A stretch of 5,665 bases of DNA from CAYONM01 sp964405325 (lineage in GTDB: Bacteria; Planctomycetota; UBA11346), in the NCBI GenBank assembly GCA_964405325.1, contig CAYONM010000239.1, positions 1-5,665 on the forward strand, given 5' to 3'. The notes beneath the pieces are model-generated. The model was given only the letters and a program-made list of their open reading frames with translations. It did no database searches and was not told the origin of the DNA. Positions 1 through 5,665 of this stretch are shown one piece after another. Both the position numbers and the translations under genes were made by a program. Numbering within the stretch: the first letter of the stretch is position 1; each line of letters begins with the position of its first letter.

Positions 1-7
1 GATCGAC

Positions 8-38
8 AAAATCTCTGCGCGATCTGCTACCTTTATTT
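8..38 (+). repeat. left copy of the window-end inverted repeat
   Basis: GCTACCTTTATTT at 26-38 is identical to the minus strand at 5629-5641. Upstream of it, CAAAA and some flanking bases are also shared with the right end, with a small length difference. It lies downstream of the DUF1552 gene in a gene-free 117-bp stretch. Confidence 0.5.
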
Positions 39-93
39 CTTTCCGCACCCTAAACCCTGGCCCGATTCGCCAAGCCTCTGCGCCTTTACGGTC

Positions 94-119
94 AATAGCT
101 CGATTGGCTGATCGCTATT
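94..119. other. small inverted repeat overlapping the end of the DUF1552 gene
   Basis: AATAGC (94-99) pairs with GCTATT (114-119); after a two-base bulge the stem continues with GAT against ATC, around the loop TGGCTG. It overlaps the tandem stops of the DUF1552 gene. No T run follows on the minus strand, so I do not call it an intrinsic terminator. Confidence 0.25.
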
Positions 120-1419
120 AGCCACCGATCCCCGGCAGTCGGTAGTGGCTGTTGCCGAATTCGGTCCAGTCCGTGCAGCCCATGCGGTGGGCCAGGTCCA
201 GGTGCAGGTTGCACAGGCGACGGTCTTCGTCTTTTTCGAAATTCAGAACCCGGCCACCCTTGATGCCGGCGGATTTGCCGCCTGCCAGCACCAGCGGGCA
301 GCGCTGGTGGTCGTGGATGTCGCCGTCGCGCATGGTGGTGCCAAACAACAGGATGGTGTTGTCGAACAGGGTGGTACCGTGGCCCTCGTTGATGCCCTTC
401 ATCTTTGTAATCACCTTGGCGAACTGCTCGACGTGCCACAAATTGACGCGGCGGTAGTCCTCCAATTCGTCGGCGCGGCTACGGTGGTGGGAGATGTCGT
501 GCATGCCCTTGCCGCTGACGCCCTTGATGAAGTCGAATTTCTGACCGCCGACGTCGTTTTCGAAGATGAAATTGACCACGCGCGTTTTGTCCATCTGCAG
601 GGCCAGGACGGCTATATCCAGCAGCAGCTCGATGCGCTTGCCGAAGTGATCTGAGCGTCCGGCTTCCGGGCGTTCTATGCTGGGCTCATCCAGGCTGGGG
701 GTCCAGCCGCCAGCGTGGCGATCGTCGCTGGTGGCCAATTCGATGCGGCGTTCGATTTCCCAGATCGATTCCAGATATTCATCCAGCTTGTGCTGATCGA
801 CGCTATCCAGATCCGTGCGCAGGCGCTTGGCCTCGGTGTTGACGTAGTCCAACACCGAGCGGTCGCGTTCCAGGGCACTGGTGTCGAACAGGCGATCGAA
901 AGCGCGCTGGGGCAGGGTTTCTGGCGGTACCGGCGTGGTGGGCGAGCTCCAGCTCATGGTTTGGCCGCCGTTGCCGCTGAGCACCAGTACCGGTACCGGA
1001 GTGGTCTTGGCGACTTGTCGTGCGACCCGCCAATCCAGGGATTCCATCAGATTGGGCAGGCCCTTGGGCTTGTAGCGCATGCCAGCCAGGAAGTTGTCGA
1101 AATACAGGCGATGGATGCCGGGGGTTTCTTCGAACAGGCGCAGGTTGTTCAGATACAGCACTTCGTCATGGAAGGGAACCAGCGGCTGCAGTGCCGATCC
1201 GACTTTTCCGATCCGGTTGCCTGGTCCCAGCTCCTGAGTCCAGTGGTGGACGTTGACGCCGTTGGCGAAGATCATCGTCGCCAAGCGCCGAGGCGGTAAT
1301 TGTTTGTCCATTTTTCGATCGCGCAGCCAATCGAGGCTCGGTAGGAAGGGCAGGGAGACGGCGGCGCCGATGCCCTGCAAAACGTGACGACGGCTGGTCT
1401 GAGGAGCGTAGTCAGTCAT
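118..1419 (-). CDS. DUF1552 domain protein, Tat-exported
   Basis: A 433-residue protein of the DUF1552 family (PF07586). Seen: an N-terminal twin-arginine signal, S-R-R-H-V-L-Q at residues 9-15, followed by a short hydrophobic stretch (GIGAAVSLPFLP), which predicts folded export by Tat. The family's HXXSHH signature is present as HDISHH at 307-312. Further family-like parts are an FANGVN segment near 51-56, the LLFGTTMRDG block with H369 and H371 and an LAGG turn (about 357-381), and a C-terminal NLHLDLAHRMG...FGNS region (404-424). The ATG start is supported by an AGAAGGA ribosome site six bases upstream (1426-1432). The gene ends with tandem stops TAA TAG. Length is normal for the family and the frame is intact. 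Family members usually lie beside DUF1592-type cytochrome genes, as here. The biochemical role is not established; the conserved histidines suggest metal binding, which is inference. A Fur-box-like site lies upstream. Confidence 0.93.
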   Translation of the reverse strand: MTDYAPQTSRRHVLQGIGAAVSLPFLPSLDWLRDRKMDKQLPPRRLATMIFANGVNVHHWTQELGPGNRIGKVGSALQPLVPFHDEVLYLNNLRLFEETPGIHRLYFDNFLAGMRYKPKGLPNLMESLDWRVARQVAKTTPVPVLVLSGNGGQTMSWSSPTTPVPPETLPQRAFDRLFDTSALERDRSVLDYVNTEAKRLRTDLDSVDQHKLDEYLESIWEIERRIELATSDDRHAGGWTPSLDEPSIERPEAGRSDHFGKRIELLLDIAVLALQMDKTRVVNFIFENDVGGQKFDFIKGVSGKGMHDISHHRSRADELEDYRRVNLWHVEQFAKVITKMKGINEGHGTTLFDNTILLFGTTMRDGDIHDHQRCPLVLAGGKSAGIKGGRVLNFEKDEDRRLCNLHLDLAHRMGCTDWTEFGNSHYRLPGIGG

Positions 1420-1468
1420 GGCGTGTCCTTCTTGTTGTCAGCTGGATGACGGCGGCACCTGTCGTTCC

Positions 1469-1483
1469 TGAGAATCATTATCT
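1469..1483. promoter_or_regulatory. Fur-box-like palindrome upstream of the DUF1552 gene
   Basis: TGAGAATCATTATCT matches the 7-1-7 inverted-repeat description of a Fur box (TGATAATNATTATCA) at 12 of the 14 defined positions. It lies 50 to 64 bp upstream of the DUF1552 start codon and overlaps a possible -10 hexamer. That is the usual arrangement for repression by the ferric uptake regulator when iron is plentiful. Found by eye only; Fur itself is not in the window, and in distant phyla the site may differ. Confidence 0.55.
1477..1482 (-). promoter_or_regulatory. possible -10 hexamer for the DUF1552 gene
   Basis: The minus strand reads GATAAT, five of six matches to TATAAT, inside the Fur-like site and about 60 bp upstream of the start codon. 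No good -35 hexamer stands 16-18 bp further upstream, so the promoter is tentative. It lies on the gene side of the MITE, so the DUF1552 gene could be transcribed independently of the upstream gene. Confidence 0.3.
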
Positions 1484-1549
1484 TGAGTAAAAATGGGAAA
1501 GCATAGCTGGAAAATCCATCACTTTCCTCTGTGCCTCAACGCTAAAGAG

Positions 1550-1554
1550 TTACA
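1550..1554. repeat. target-site duplication TTACA, left copy
   Basis: TTACA lies directly before the left inverted repeat and is repeated exactly after the right one at 1716-1720. Confidence 0.85.
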
Positions 1555-1575
1555 GGGCACCTCTAAAAACTCAGG
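1555..1575 (+). repeat. left terminal inverted repeat of the MITE
   Basis: Twenty-one bases starting GGGCACCTCT. They match the reverse complement of 1695-1715 except at one position (A against T at the eleventh base). Confidence 0.9.
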
Positions 1576-1694
1576 CACTTCGCCAGACTTGCGCTTTCCG
1601 GCCCTGCCTGCGTTGCTGGAACCTCGAAATAGCCCTGCTGTTCCTTCGGCCCCAGCGCCTTGGCAGGACCAAAAATCGTCTGCGCCTGGCTCGA

Positions 1695-1715
1695 CCTGAG
1701 TTTATAGAGGTGCCC
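1695..1715 (-). repeat. right terminal inverted repeat of the MITE
   Basis: Twenty-one bases ending AGAGGTGCCC, complementary to the left end. The repeat ends one base before the stop codon (1716-1718) of the large cytochrome-like gene. Confidence 0.9.
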
Positions 1716-1720
1716 TTACA
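1716..1720. repeat. target-site duplication TTACA, right copy, containing the stop codon
   Basis: Read on the minus strand this copy is TGTAA, whose last three bases are the TAA stop of the DUF1592-type gene. Duplication of the target kept the stop intact, so the protein end was not changed by the insertion. Confidence 0.85.
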
Positions 1721-4700
1721 GTATCGCATTTCGGCGGTGCCGAAATTGTTGGCTGAGGACGATGTCCTGCAGGGCCGCCGCAGGCCGTAGTTCGTTCGAC
1801 TTCAGGCTGGCCATCATTTGATCCAGTAGCGGTTGGTCGGTGGGCTCCACCATGCGCCCCAGGCAGTAGCCCAGCAATTCCTTGCAGAAGTTCTTCAAGA
1901 ATTGTTCCTGCTCGGTTTCGAGAATGAATTCCCGCAGGCCAACAACGCCATCGAGAGTGGTCTTGGTGGCGATGAAGGTGCCCTGGTCGTCGATTGCTTC
2001 CTTGGCCAAGTCCTGTTCGCGCCAGCGGCCGACCGGGTCGAATTTCTCCAGGGCGATGCCCGGCGGATCGATCTTGTCGTGGCAGCTGAAGCAGGCGGGA
2101 TTTTGCCGATGCTCTTCCAGCTGTTCACGAATACTCTGGCCCTCCTCGTTGCGCTCGTCGTCCGAGATGGGAGGGACGTTGGCCGGGGGACCGGGTAGGT
2201 GGATGCCAAGGATGTGCTCGTGTACCCAGGCGCCGCGGCGGACAGGGCTGGTGCGCAGGGGCTCGGAATATTTCACGAGCACCGCGCCCATGCCAAAAAT
2301 GCCACCACGTTGCTGTGCGGCTTCACCGTCCAGTTGGACCTTGCGGAAATCCTGATGTTTGACGCCATCGATGCCATACCAGTTGGCCAGGCGTTTGTTG
2401 ACAAAGACGTAATCGCTATCGATCACGTTGGTGATGGGTCGGTTGTTGCGGAACAGATCGGCGAAGAACAGTTCGACTTCCCGTACCATGTCCGATTTGA
2501 CTTCCGGGAAGTCGTCGAAGCGTTCGCTATCCGGCTGCGCCACGTTGGCGAAATTATGGAACTGCAGCCAGTGGGCGGCGAATTCTTTGGCCAGGGCGAT
2601 GGCGCGTTCGTCGCTGCGTAAACGCTCCAGCTGCCGGGTCAGTTCCGCCTCGTTCTGCAGTTGGTCACCTAGTTCGAGCAATTCCGCATCCGGTAGACTG
2701 CCCCAGAGGGTGAAGGACAGGCGTTCAGCCAGTTCGCGACCATTCAAGGGACGGAGTCCATCGGTCGGGTTGCGGTCCATGAAGCGGTAGAGGAAATGCG
2801 GATGGATCAGAGCGGCGCTCAGGCTCACCTTCAAGGCACCGCCGAAGCTGGTGCCGCCTTGGCGGCTCTCGCGGTAGAAGCTCATCAGCCGATCGACATC
2901 AGTATCGCTGATGGGACGGCGCCAGGCGCGTTCGACGAAGGGCTGCAGCATGGCACGAGCCTGCTGTTCCTGCTTGGCCAGGGTGGTTTGCGCCTGGTGG
3001 AGTAGGAGCTTGGCGTCAGTATTCAGTTTGGCGAGCTGCTGGTCATCCGGCAGGACGCCTTCTTTGATTTCGATGTCCGCGGCCTGCAGCTGCTTGGCCA
3101 GATTGTGAAGCGCCGGTTGTGCGGCGCTGATGGCTTCCTGCTTCATGTGTTCCAGTTCGGCCAATTGGGACTGGTCCAGGTGGGTGTAGATTTCATCTGG
3201 TAGGGGGCCAAAGGCGCCACGCGGCTGATCATTTTGGGGCCAGGGAATATCGTAATGGTGGGCGAGATCCTCGCTCCAGCTGCGAAATGCGTGCCGGTCT
3301 CGTGGATGATTGTGGTGACTCCGGTCCATGCCTTTGAGATAACCGGCGGATTTGGTGATGGCCTTGGCGCGCGGAAATCCACCCAGGCGAGCGCCAGGAA
3401 GGCCGCGGCCGGGAATGAAGCCGAGGGTTTCCGGCGGATGATCGAAGATCACGGTTTGCAGACTGGCGGTCTCTTTGTCGGCGGCGGCCATGCTGAGGTC
3501 GATGGTCAAGGTGGTGGCATCAGCGGGCATGGTCATTTTCAGGACCGAAGGCGCCTGTACCCGCAGGCGGCCGTCCTGCCAGCGGGGGGTTTCGCCGCTG
3601 ACGGCGGTGATCCGCAGTCCAAGTTCGTGCAGCGGTTTTTGCTGTTTTTTGCCGAAGTGGACAATGCCGTTTTCCCACAGGCCGATGTCACCCTGGTTGC
3701 CATCGCCGGCATCGGTCACGACGAAGTAGAGGTCTCGCCCTTCGGTCCTGTTGAGGTCGATGATGTAGGGCCAGGTGCCGTGATGGATTTCACCACGGAT
3801 TTTCTGTCGGTTTGGCTTGTCGTTGACCTCATAGGGGTCGATCCGGCCGGAGTAGTCGTCCAGGCCGCCCCAGTGGCCGCCTAGGATCTGGTCGATCCAT
3901 TCTTCCAGTTCACGACAGCCATCGCGCGCGGTTTCGGCATTGCGGCCACTGGGGGCCGGCAGTGCCAGCCAGCGCTCGCTGAGCCATTGCACCAGCAGGC
4001 CTTTATCTTCGGCATGCTTCGTCAGGTCCTCGTAGATGACTCGCACGGCATTGGTGATCAGGCGCACGTCATAATCCTTGGCGATGTCATCGAAGCTGGC
4101 ATCGGGCATGCCAAGCTTGGCGCGATGGTGGTAGCGCCAGGCGGCCTCGAAATAGGCGCCGAGGAACATGTCGAGTTGTTTTTTGACTGTGCGTTGATGG
4201 TTCTCGAAAAAATCACTCCACTGCTTGGCATGCCATTTCTGCCATTGATCGGCCAGGACTTTACGGAATCCGGCTGCAGCGGTGGCGCTGGGGGGCATCG
4301 GCATCATTTGCCAATTGATGCCGGTGTCGGGGGTGATGATCGCGTGCAACAGCAGTTTTTTGGCTGTGGACAGATACGCTTCGAATTGCCCGACTGTCAT
4401 GTTTTGAGCGGCGCCGACGTTGATGAAGCCCTCGCCGTGTTCATTTTCTGGTACCAGATATTGACCCAGATCCACATCCAGACCGGTCAGATCACGGACG
4501 ACATAATTGTATTCGCTATGATTCAGGCGTGGCGCCACCACGACGCCGGGGTCGTTGGGGGCAACGTCGCGCAACGCGATGATGCCGTGTTGCAGCATGT
4601 CCATCATCCGCATGCGTTCGCGATCGCCCATCTGCTGTTTGGCCTGTTTGGTGGGCATCTCGTTTTCTTCCACCATCCACAGGGTGGTATCCAGCAGGTC

Positions 4701-4919
4701 GGCGTCGCTCAGCAGAGCGGTGTCGCTCAGGCTCTCGTAATCCAAATCGCGTTCGGCCTTTTTGGTACCATGGCATTCGTAGCAATAGGTGCGCAGCAGG
4801 GGGCGCAGGTCATGGTGAAAGTCGTCGGCGGCAGACAGGCTGCTGAGGAGGCCGGTCACAATGATGAGGGCAGCGGCAAACATGGGTGGTTGCCTGACCG
4901 GACTGCGACGGTTTTTCAT
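1716..4919 (-). CDS. DUF1592/DUF1588/DUF1585 multidomain c-type cytochrome-like secreted protein
   Basis: A 1067-residue exported protein. Seen: a Sec-type signal peptide (MKNRRSPVRQ, then a hydrophobic core at about 12-28, probable cleavage after SLSA near residue 30). A first CXXCH haem-c motif, CYECH, is at 46-50, in a planctomycete-cytochrome-like N-terminal segment. Domain order, recognised by eye: DUF1587 (about 131-193), a long middle region with a beta-rich stretch (about 380-500), a helical Ala/Gln-rich stretch (about 580-655), DUF1595 (about 655-712), DUF1592 (about 722-850), DUF1588 (about 866-968) with a second haem motif CFSCH (943-947) followed by DKIDPPGIALEKFDPVGRWR, and DUF1585 (about 985-1058). 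The ATG is preceded by AGGAG nine bases upstream (4929-4933). It is longer than the roughly 750-900 residues I would expect for the family; the extra length is in the middle. The stretch LYFVVTDAGDGNQGD vaguely resembles an NPCBM-like carbohydrate-binding fold (weak inference). The natural partner is the DUF1552 gene downstream. Periplasmic or cell-surface electron transfer is plausible, but no substrate is known. Confidence 0.93.
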   Translation of the reverse strand: MKNRRSPVRQPPMFAAALIIVTGLLSSLSAADDFHHDLRPLLRTYCYECHGTKKAERDLDYESLSDTALLSDADLLDTTLWMVEENEMPTKQAKQQMGDRERMRMMDMLQHGIIALRDVAPNDPGVVVAPRLNHSEYNYVVRDLTGLDVDLGQYLVPENEHGEGFINVGAAQNMTVGQFEAYLSTAKKLLLHAIITPDTGINWQMMPMPPSATAAAGFRKVLADQWQKWHAKQWSDFFENHQRTVKKQLDMFLGAYFEAAWRYHHRAKLGMPDASFDDIAKDYDVRLITNAVRVIYEDLTKHAEDKGLLVQWLSERWLALPAPSGRNAETARDGCRELEEWIDQILGGHWGGLDDYSGRIDPYEVNDKPNRQKIRGEIHHGTWPYIIDLNRTEGRDLYFVVTDAGDGNQGDIGLWENGIVHFGKKQQKPLHELGLRITAVSGETPRWQDGRLRVQAPSVLKMTMPADATTLTIDLSMAAADKETASLQTVIFDHPPETLGFIPGRGLPGARLGGFPRAKAITKSAGYLKGMDRSHHNHPRDRHAFRSWSEDLAHHYDIPWPQNDQPRGAFGPLPDEIYTHLDQSQLAELEHMKQEAISAAQPALHNLAKQLQAADIEIKEGVLPDDQQLAKLNTDAKLLLHQAQTTLAKQEQQARAMLQPFVERAWRRPISDTDVDRLMSFYRESRQGGTSFGGALKVSLSAALIHPHFLYRFMDRNPTDGLRPLNGRELAERLSFTLWGSLPDAELLELGDQLQNEAELTRQLERLRSDERAIALAKEFAAHWLQFHNFANVAQPDSERFDDFPEVKSDMVREVELFFADLFRNNRPITNVIDSDYVFVNKRLANWYGIDGVKHQDFRKVQLDGEAAQQRGGIFGMGAVLVKYSEPLRTSPVRRGAWVHEHILGIHLPGPPANVPPISDDERNEEGQSIREQLEEHRQNPACFSCHDKIDPPGIALEKFDPVGRWREQDLAKEAIDDQGTFIATKTTLDGVVGLREFILETEQEQFLKNFCKELLGYCLGRMVEPTDQPLLDQMMASLKSNELRPAAALQDIVLSQQFRHRRNAIL

Positions 4920-5002
4920 GGAAGCATACTCCTGAATGGCGGGTCTTTCGAGTGATCGCGGGCCGAGAACGCCCTGATTGCTCGTATCAGCAGGGTCATC
5001 TC

Positions 5003-5031
5003 TATTTATCTGCGTATGCTCGCAAATACAA
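5003..5031 (-). promoter_or_regulatory. weak promoter candidate for the DUF1592-type gene
   Basis: On the minus strand TTGTAT (5026-5031) and TAAATA (5003-5008) are 17 bp apart, about 85-110 bp upstream of the start codon. Each matches the sigma-70 consensus only partly. It is the best-spaced pair I found in the AT-richer part of this gap. Confidence 0.22.
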
Positions 5032-5107
5032 AGAAAACCACAGCAAAGCCGAACTTGGCCATTTCCGAGCGATGACAGATGCCAAAAACTATCGTATTAC
5101 GAAAATG

Positions 5108-5170
5108 TATCTGCAGTGCCTGAGCGAACATAACGCCCTGGCATGCTCATTATCTGCACAGTCATGCTCA
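5108..5170. promoter_or_regulatory. cluster of short direct repeats, possible regulator-binding region
   Basis: CATGCTCA occurs at 5142-5149 and 5163-5170, exactly 21 bp (two helical turns) apart. TATCTGCA occurs at 5108-5115 and 5151-5158, 43 bp (about four turns) apart. A further TATCTGC followed by ATGCTC lies at 5007-5021. Direct repeats about 21 bp apart are typical of AraC-family operators, and an AraC-type fragment lies just beyond. The repeats are short and could be chance; no binding site consensus is known for this protein. Confidence 0.3.
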
Positions 5171-5255
5171 ACGATTCATTCCGCCACAGGTTCCTATGGC
5201 CAAGTTTCATGGGACATGGTACCCAGGCTTGCAAGCAGCCTTGGGCTCTCCGACG

Positions 5256-5274
5256 AAATCCCCTTGGGATTTTT
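5256..5274 (+). terminator. short hairpin followed by a T run
   Basis: AAATCCC and GGGATTT are separated by a three-base loop and followed by two more T residues on the plus strand. It resembles a weak intrinsic terminator for plus-strand transcription, but no plus-strand gene leads into it. On the minus strand, where it would follow the AraC fragment, no T run follows the stem. Function is doubtful. Confidence 0.2.
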
Positions 5275-5344
5275 TGCCACAACGGGGCTGCGTCAGGAGA
5301 GGTCTGGGTGCATCACGCTGCTGTTACACTCACACCAGCGTATT

Positions 5345-5623
5345 TTACTCAATACCCAAGGCTGCATGGCGGAAGTCGCGTGGGCTTTTGGCGCAACGTT
5401 GTTTGAACAGCCGAGAAAAATGTTCCTGGTTGAGCCAGCCGCAGCGGCTGGCGATGCTGGCGATGGATTCCTGACTGTGGCACAACAGGTGTCGGGCTTG
5501 TTCCAGGCGGAGGCTTTCCAGGTAACGGATCGGGCTGGTGCCCATGGCCTGATGGAAACGATGCGAGAAGCGGCTGGAGGAAAGTCCGCACAGCCGGGCC
5601 AGTCCGTCCAGGGTAAGGGCCCG
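5345..5623 (-). pseudogene. AraC/XylS-family regulator, C-terminal DNA-binding fragment
   Basis: An open frame of 92 codons encodes a near-complete AraC-type double helix-turn-helix domain. The first HTH is in LTLDGLARLCGLSSSRFSHRF, the linker helix is in GTSPIRYLESLRLEQARHLL, and the second HTH is in SIASIASRCGWLNQEHFSRLFKQ, ending with the family's SPRDFR signature. Full-length members have about 250-320 residues with an N-terminal sensing domain. Here the frame meets an in-frame TGA at 5624-5626, just upstream of the HTH, where the sequence changes to an AT-rich stretch repeated at the other end of the window. The only ATG (5543-5545) falls between the two HTH motifs and would give half a domain. 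I therefore call it a truncated remnant, cut by an insertion, a rearrangement or an assembly join. It points towards the DUF1592 gene and may once have regulated it. Confidence 0.8.
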
Positions 5624-5665
5624 TCAATAAATAAAGGTAGCGTCTCACTTGATCTTTTGCCGCCC
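5624..5665 (-). repeat. right copy of the window-end inverted repeat, at the break in the AraC gene
   Basis: Read on the minus strand this stretch contains GCTACCTTTATTT (5629-5641) and GGCAAAAGATC further upstream, similar to the left end of the window in inverted orientation. Recognisable AraC homology begins directly downstream of it, and the in-frame TGA at 5624-5626 belongs to it. It is AT-rich compared with the neighbouring coding DNA. Confidence 0.5.

Larger units (their letters stand above)
1555..1715. mobile_element. MITE-like non-autonomous element, 161 bp
   Basis: The element begins GGGCACCTCTAAAAACTCAG and ends with the reverse complement of nearly the same sequence. The terminal inverted repeats are 21 bp (1555-1575 and 1695-1715) and match at 20 positions. 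It is flanked on both sides by TTACA (1550-1554 and 1716-1720), a perfect 5-bp target-site duplication. The inside continues as an imperfect palindrome: GCCAG at 1582-1586 against CTGGC at 1686-1690, and the stretch 1603-1619 against 1652-1667. The whole unit could therefore fold as one long hairpin. No convincing coding frame is inside, so it would need a transposase in trans. I cannot name the parent family with confidence. It lies directly against the stop codon of the DUF1592-type gene and may act as that gene's 3' end. Confidence 0.87.
4920..5344. other. intergenic region without a credible gene
   Basis: This 425-bp gap separates the DUF1592-type gene from the AraC fragment. It holds the ribosome site of the large gene (AGGAG, 4929-4933), the weak promoter candidate, the direct-repeat cluster, a palindrome GCTTGCAAGC (5228-5237) and a short hairpin at 5256-5272. 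The open frames of 60-92 codons here have no recognisable motif or good ribosome site, and I do not call them genes. Confidence 0.6.

Noticed and set aside
74..91. GCCTCTGCGCCTTTACGG, resembling dispersed intergenic repeats of the CGCAGAG/CGCAAAG type
   Set aside because: Only a single copy is seen and the resemblance is from memory, so I do not call a repeat family.
145..1299. Plus-strand open frames of 169 and 194 codons
   Set aside because: Both are antisense to the well-supported DUF1552 gene and are rich in Ala, Val and Gln, as expected for mirror frames of GC-rich coding DNA.
1493..1699. 68-codon plus-strand open frame running through the MITE
   Set aside because: It starts in the intergenic spacer and ends inside the element; too short for a transposase and without a catalytic motif.
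3234..3884. 216-codon plus-strand open frame
   Set aside because: Antisense to the middle of the large gene and without a family motif. It could only be kept if transcription were shown.
3987..4955. 322-codon open frame on the plus strand
   Set aside because: It lies antisense to the signal peptide, haem motif and DUF1587 parts of the large gene, has low-complexity His/Gly/Val-rich composition, and no recognisable domain.
5235..5365. 11-bp inverted repeat GCAGCCTTGGG (5235-5245) and CCCAAGGCTGC (5355-5365)
   Set aside because: A match of this size across a gap of about 110 bp can arise by chance in such a region, and one arm lies inside the AraC coding sequence.
5143..5474. Plus-strand open frames of 87 and 92 codons
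   Set aside because: They overlap the AraC fragment antisense, lack a good ribosome site, and show no known motif; Cys/Trp/His-rich composition suggests non-coding DNA.
1..5665. CRISPR array, tRNA or rRNA genes
   Set aside because: No regularly spaced repeats of 20-40 bp, no cloverleaf-like sequence and no conserved rRNA segment were seen on either strand.

Overview
The window is most simply read as a piece of a Gram-negative genome, or a metagenomic contig, of roughly 55-60% GC by eye. All recognisable genes lie on the minus strand. It carries one gene pair: a large secreted cytochrome-like protein with domains of the DUF1587/DUF1595/DUF1592/DUF1588/DUF1585 set, and a Tat-exported DUF1552 protein. 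Such pairs are best known from Planctomycetes and Verrucomicrobia and also occur in myxobacteria and some marine Gammaproteobacteria. A good Fur-box-like palindrome and an AraC-type regulator fragment lean towards Gammaproteobacteria, but I cannot settle the phylum from the sequence.

Layout in the direction of transcription (right to left). At the right end (5345-5623) is the C-terminal double helix-turn-helix domain of an AraC/XylS-family regulator, cut off from its sensor domain by an in-frame stop where an unrelated AT-rich sequence begins. A 425-bp gap (4920-5344) without a credible gene follows; it holds short direct repeats at about 21- and 43-bp spacing and a weak promoter candidate. 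Next is the 1067-residue DUF1592-type protein (1716-4919), with a Sec signal peptide and two CXXCH haem-c motifs. Immediately after its stop codon sits a 161-bp MITE-like element (1555-1715) with 21-bp terminal inverted repeats and a perfect TTACA target duplication; the right duplication contains the stop codon. A 135-bp spacer with the Fur-box-like palindrome over a possible -10 hexamer then leads into the DUF1552 gene (118-1419), which ends in tandem stops. The last 117 bp hold no gene.

The two large proteins probably act together outside the cytoplasm, as one is a Sec-exported putative c-type cytochrome and the other a Tat substrate. No reaction has been established for either family to my knowledge, so I assign none. 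The MITE now lies between two genes that would otherwise be about 140 bp apart, and the Fur-like site may give the downstream gene its own iron-responsive control.

The two ends of the window carry the same AT-rich sequence in inverted orientation (13 identical bases, GCTACCTTTATTT, with weaker similarity around them). The right copy is where the AraC gene is broken. This could be a dispersed repeat at which assembly stopped, or the boundary of a larger mobile unit.
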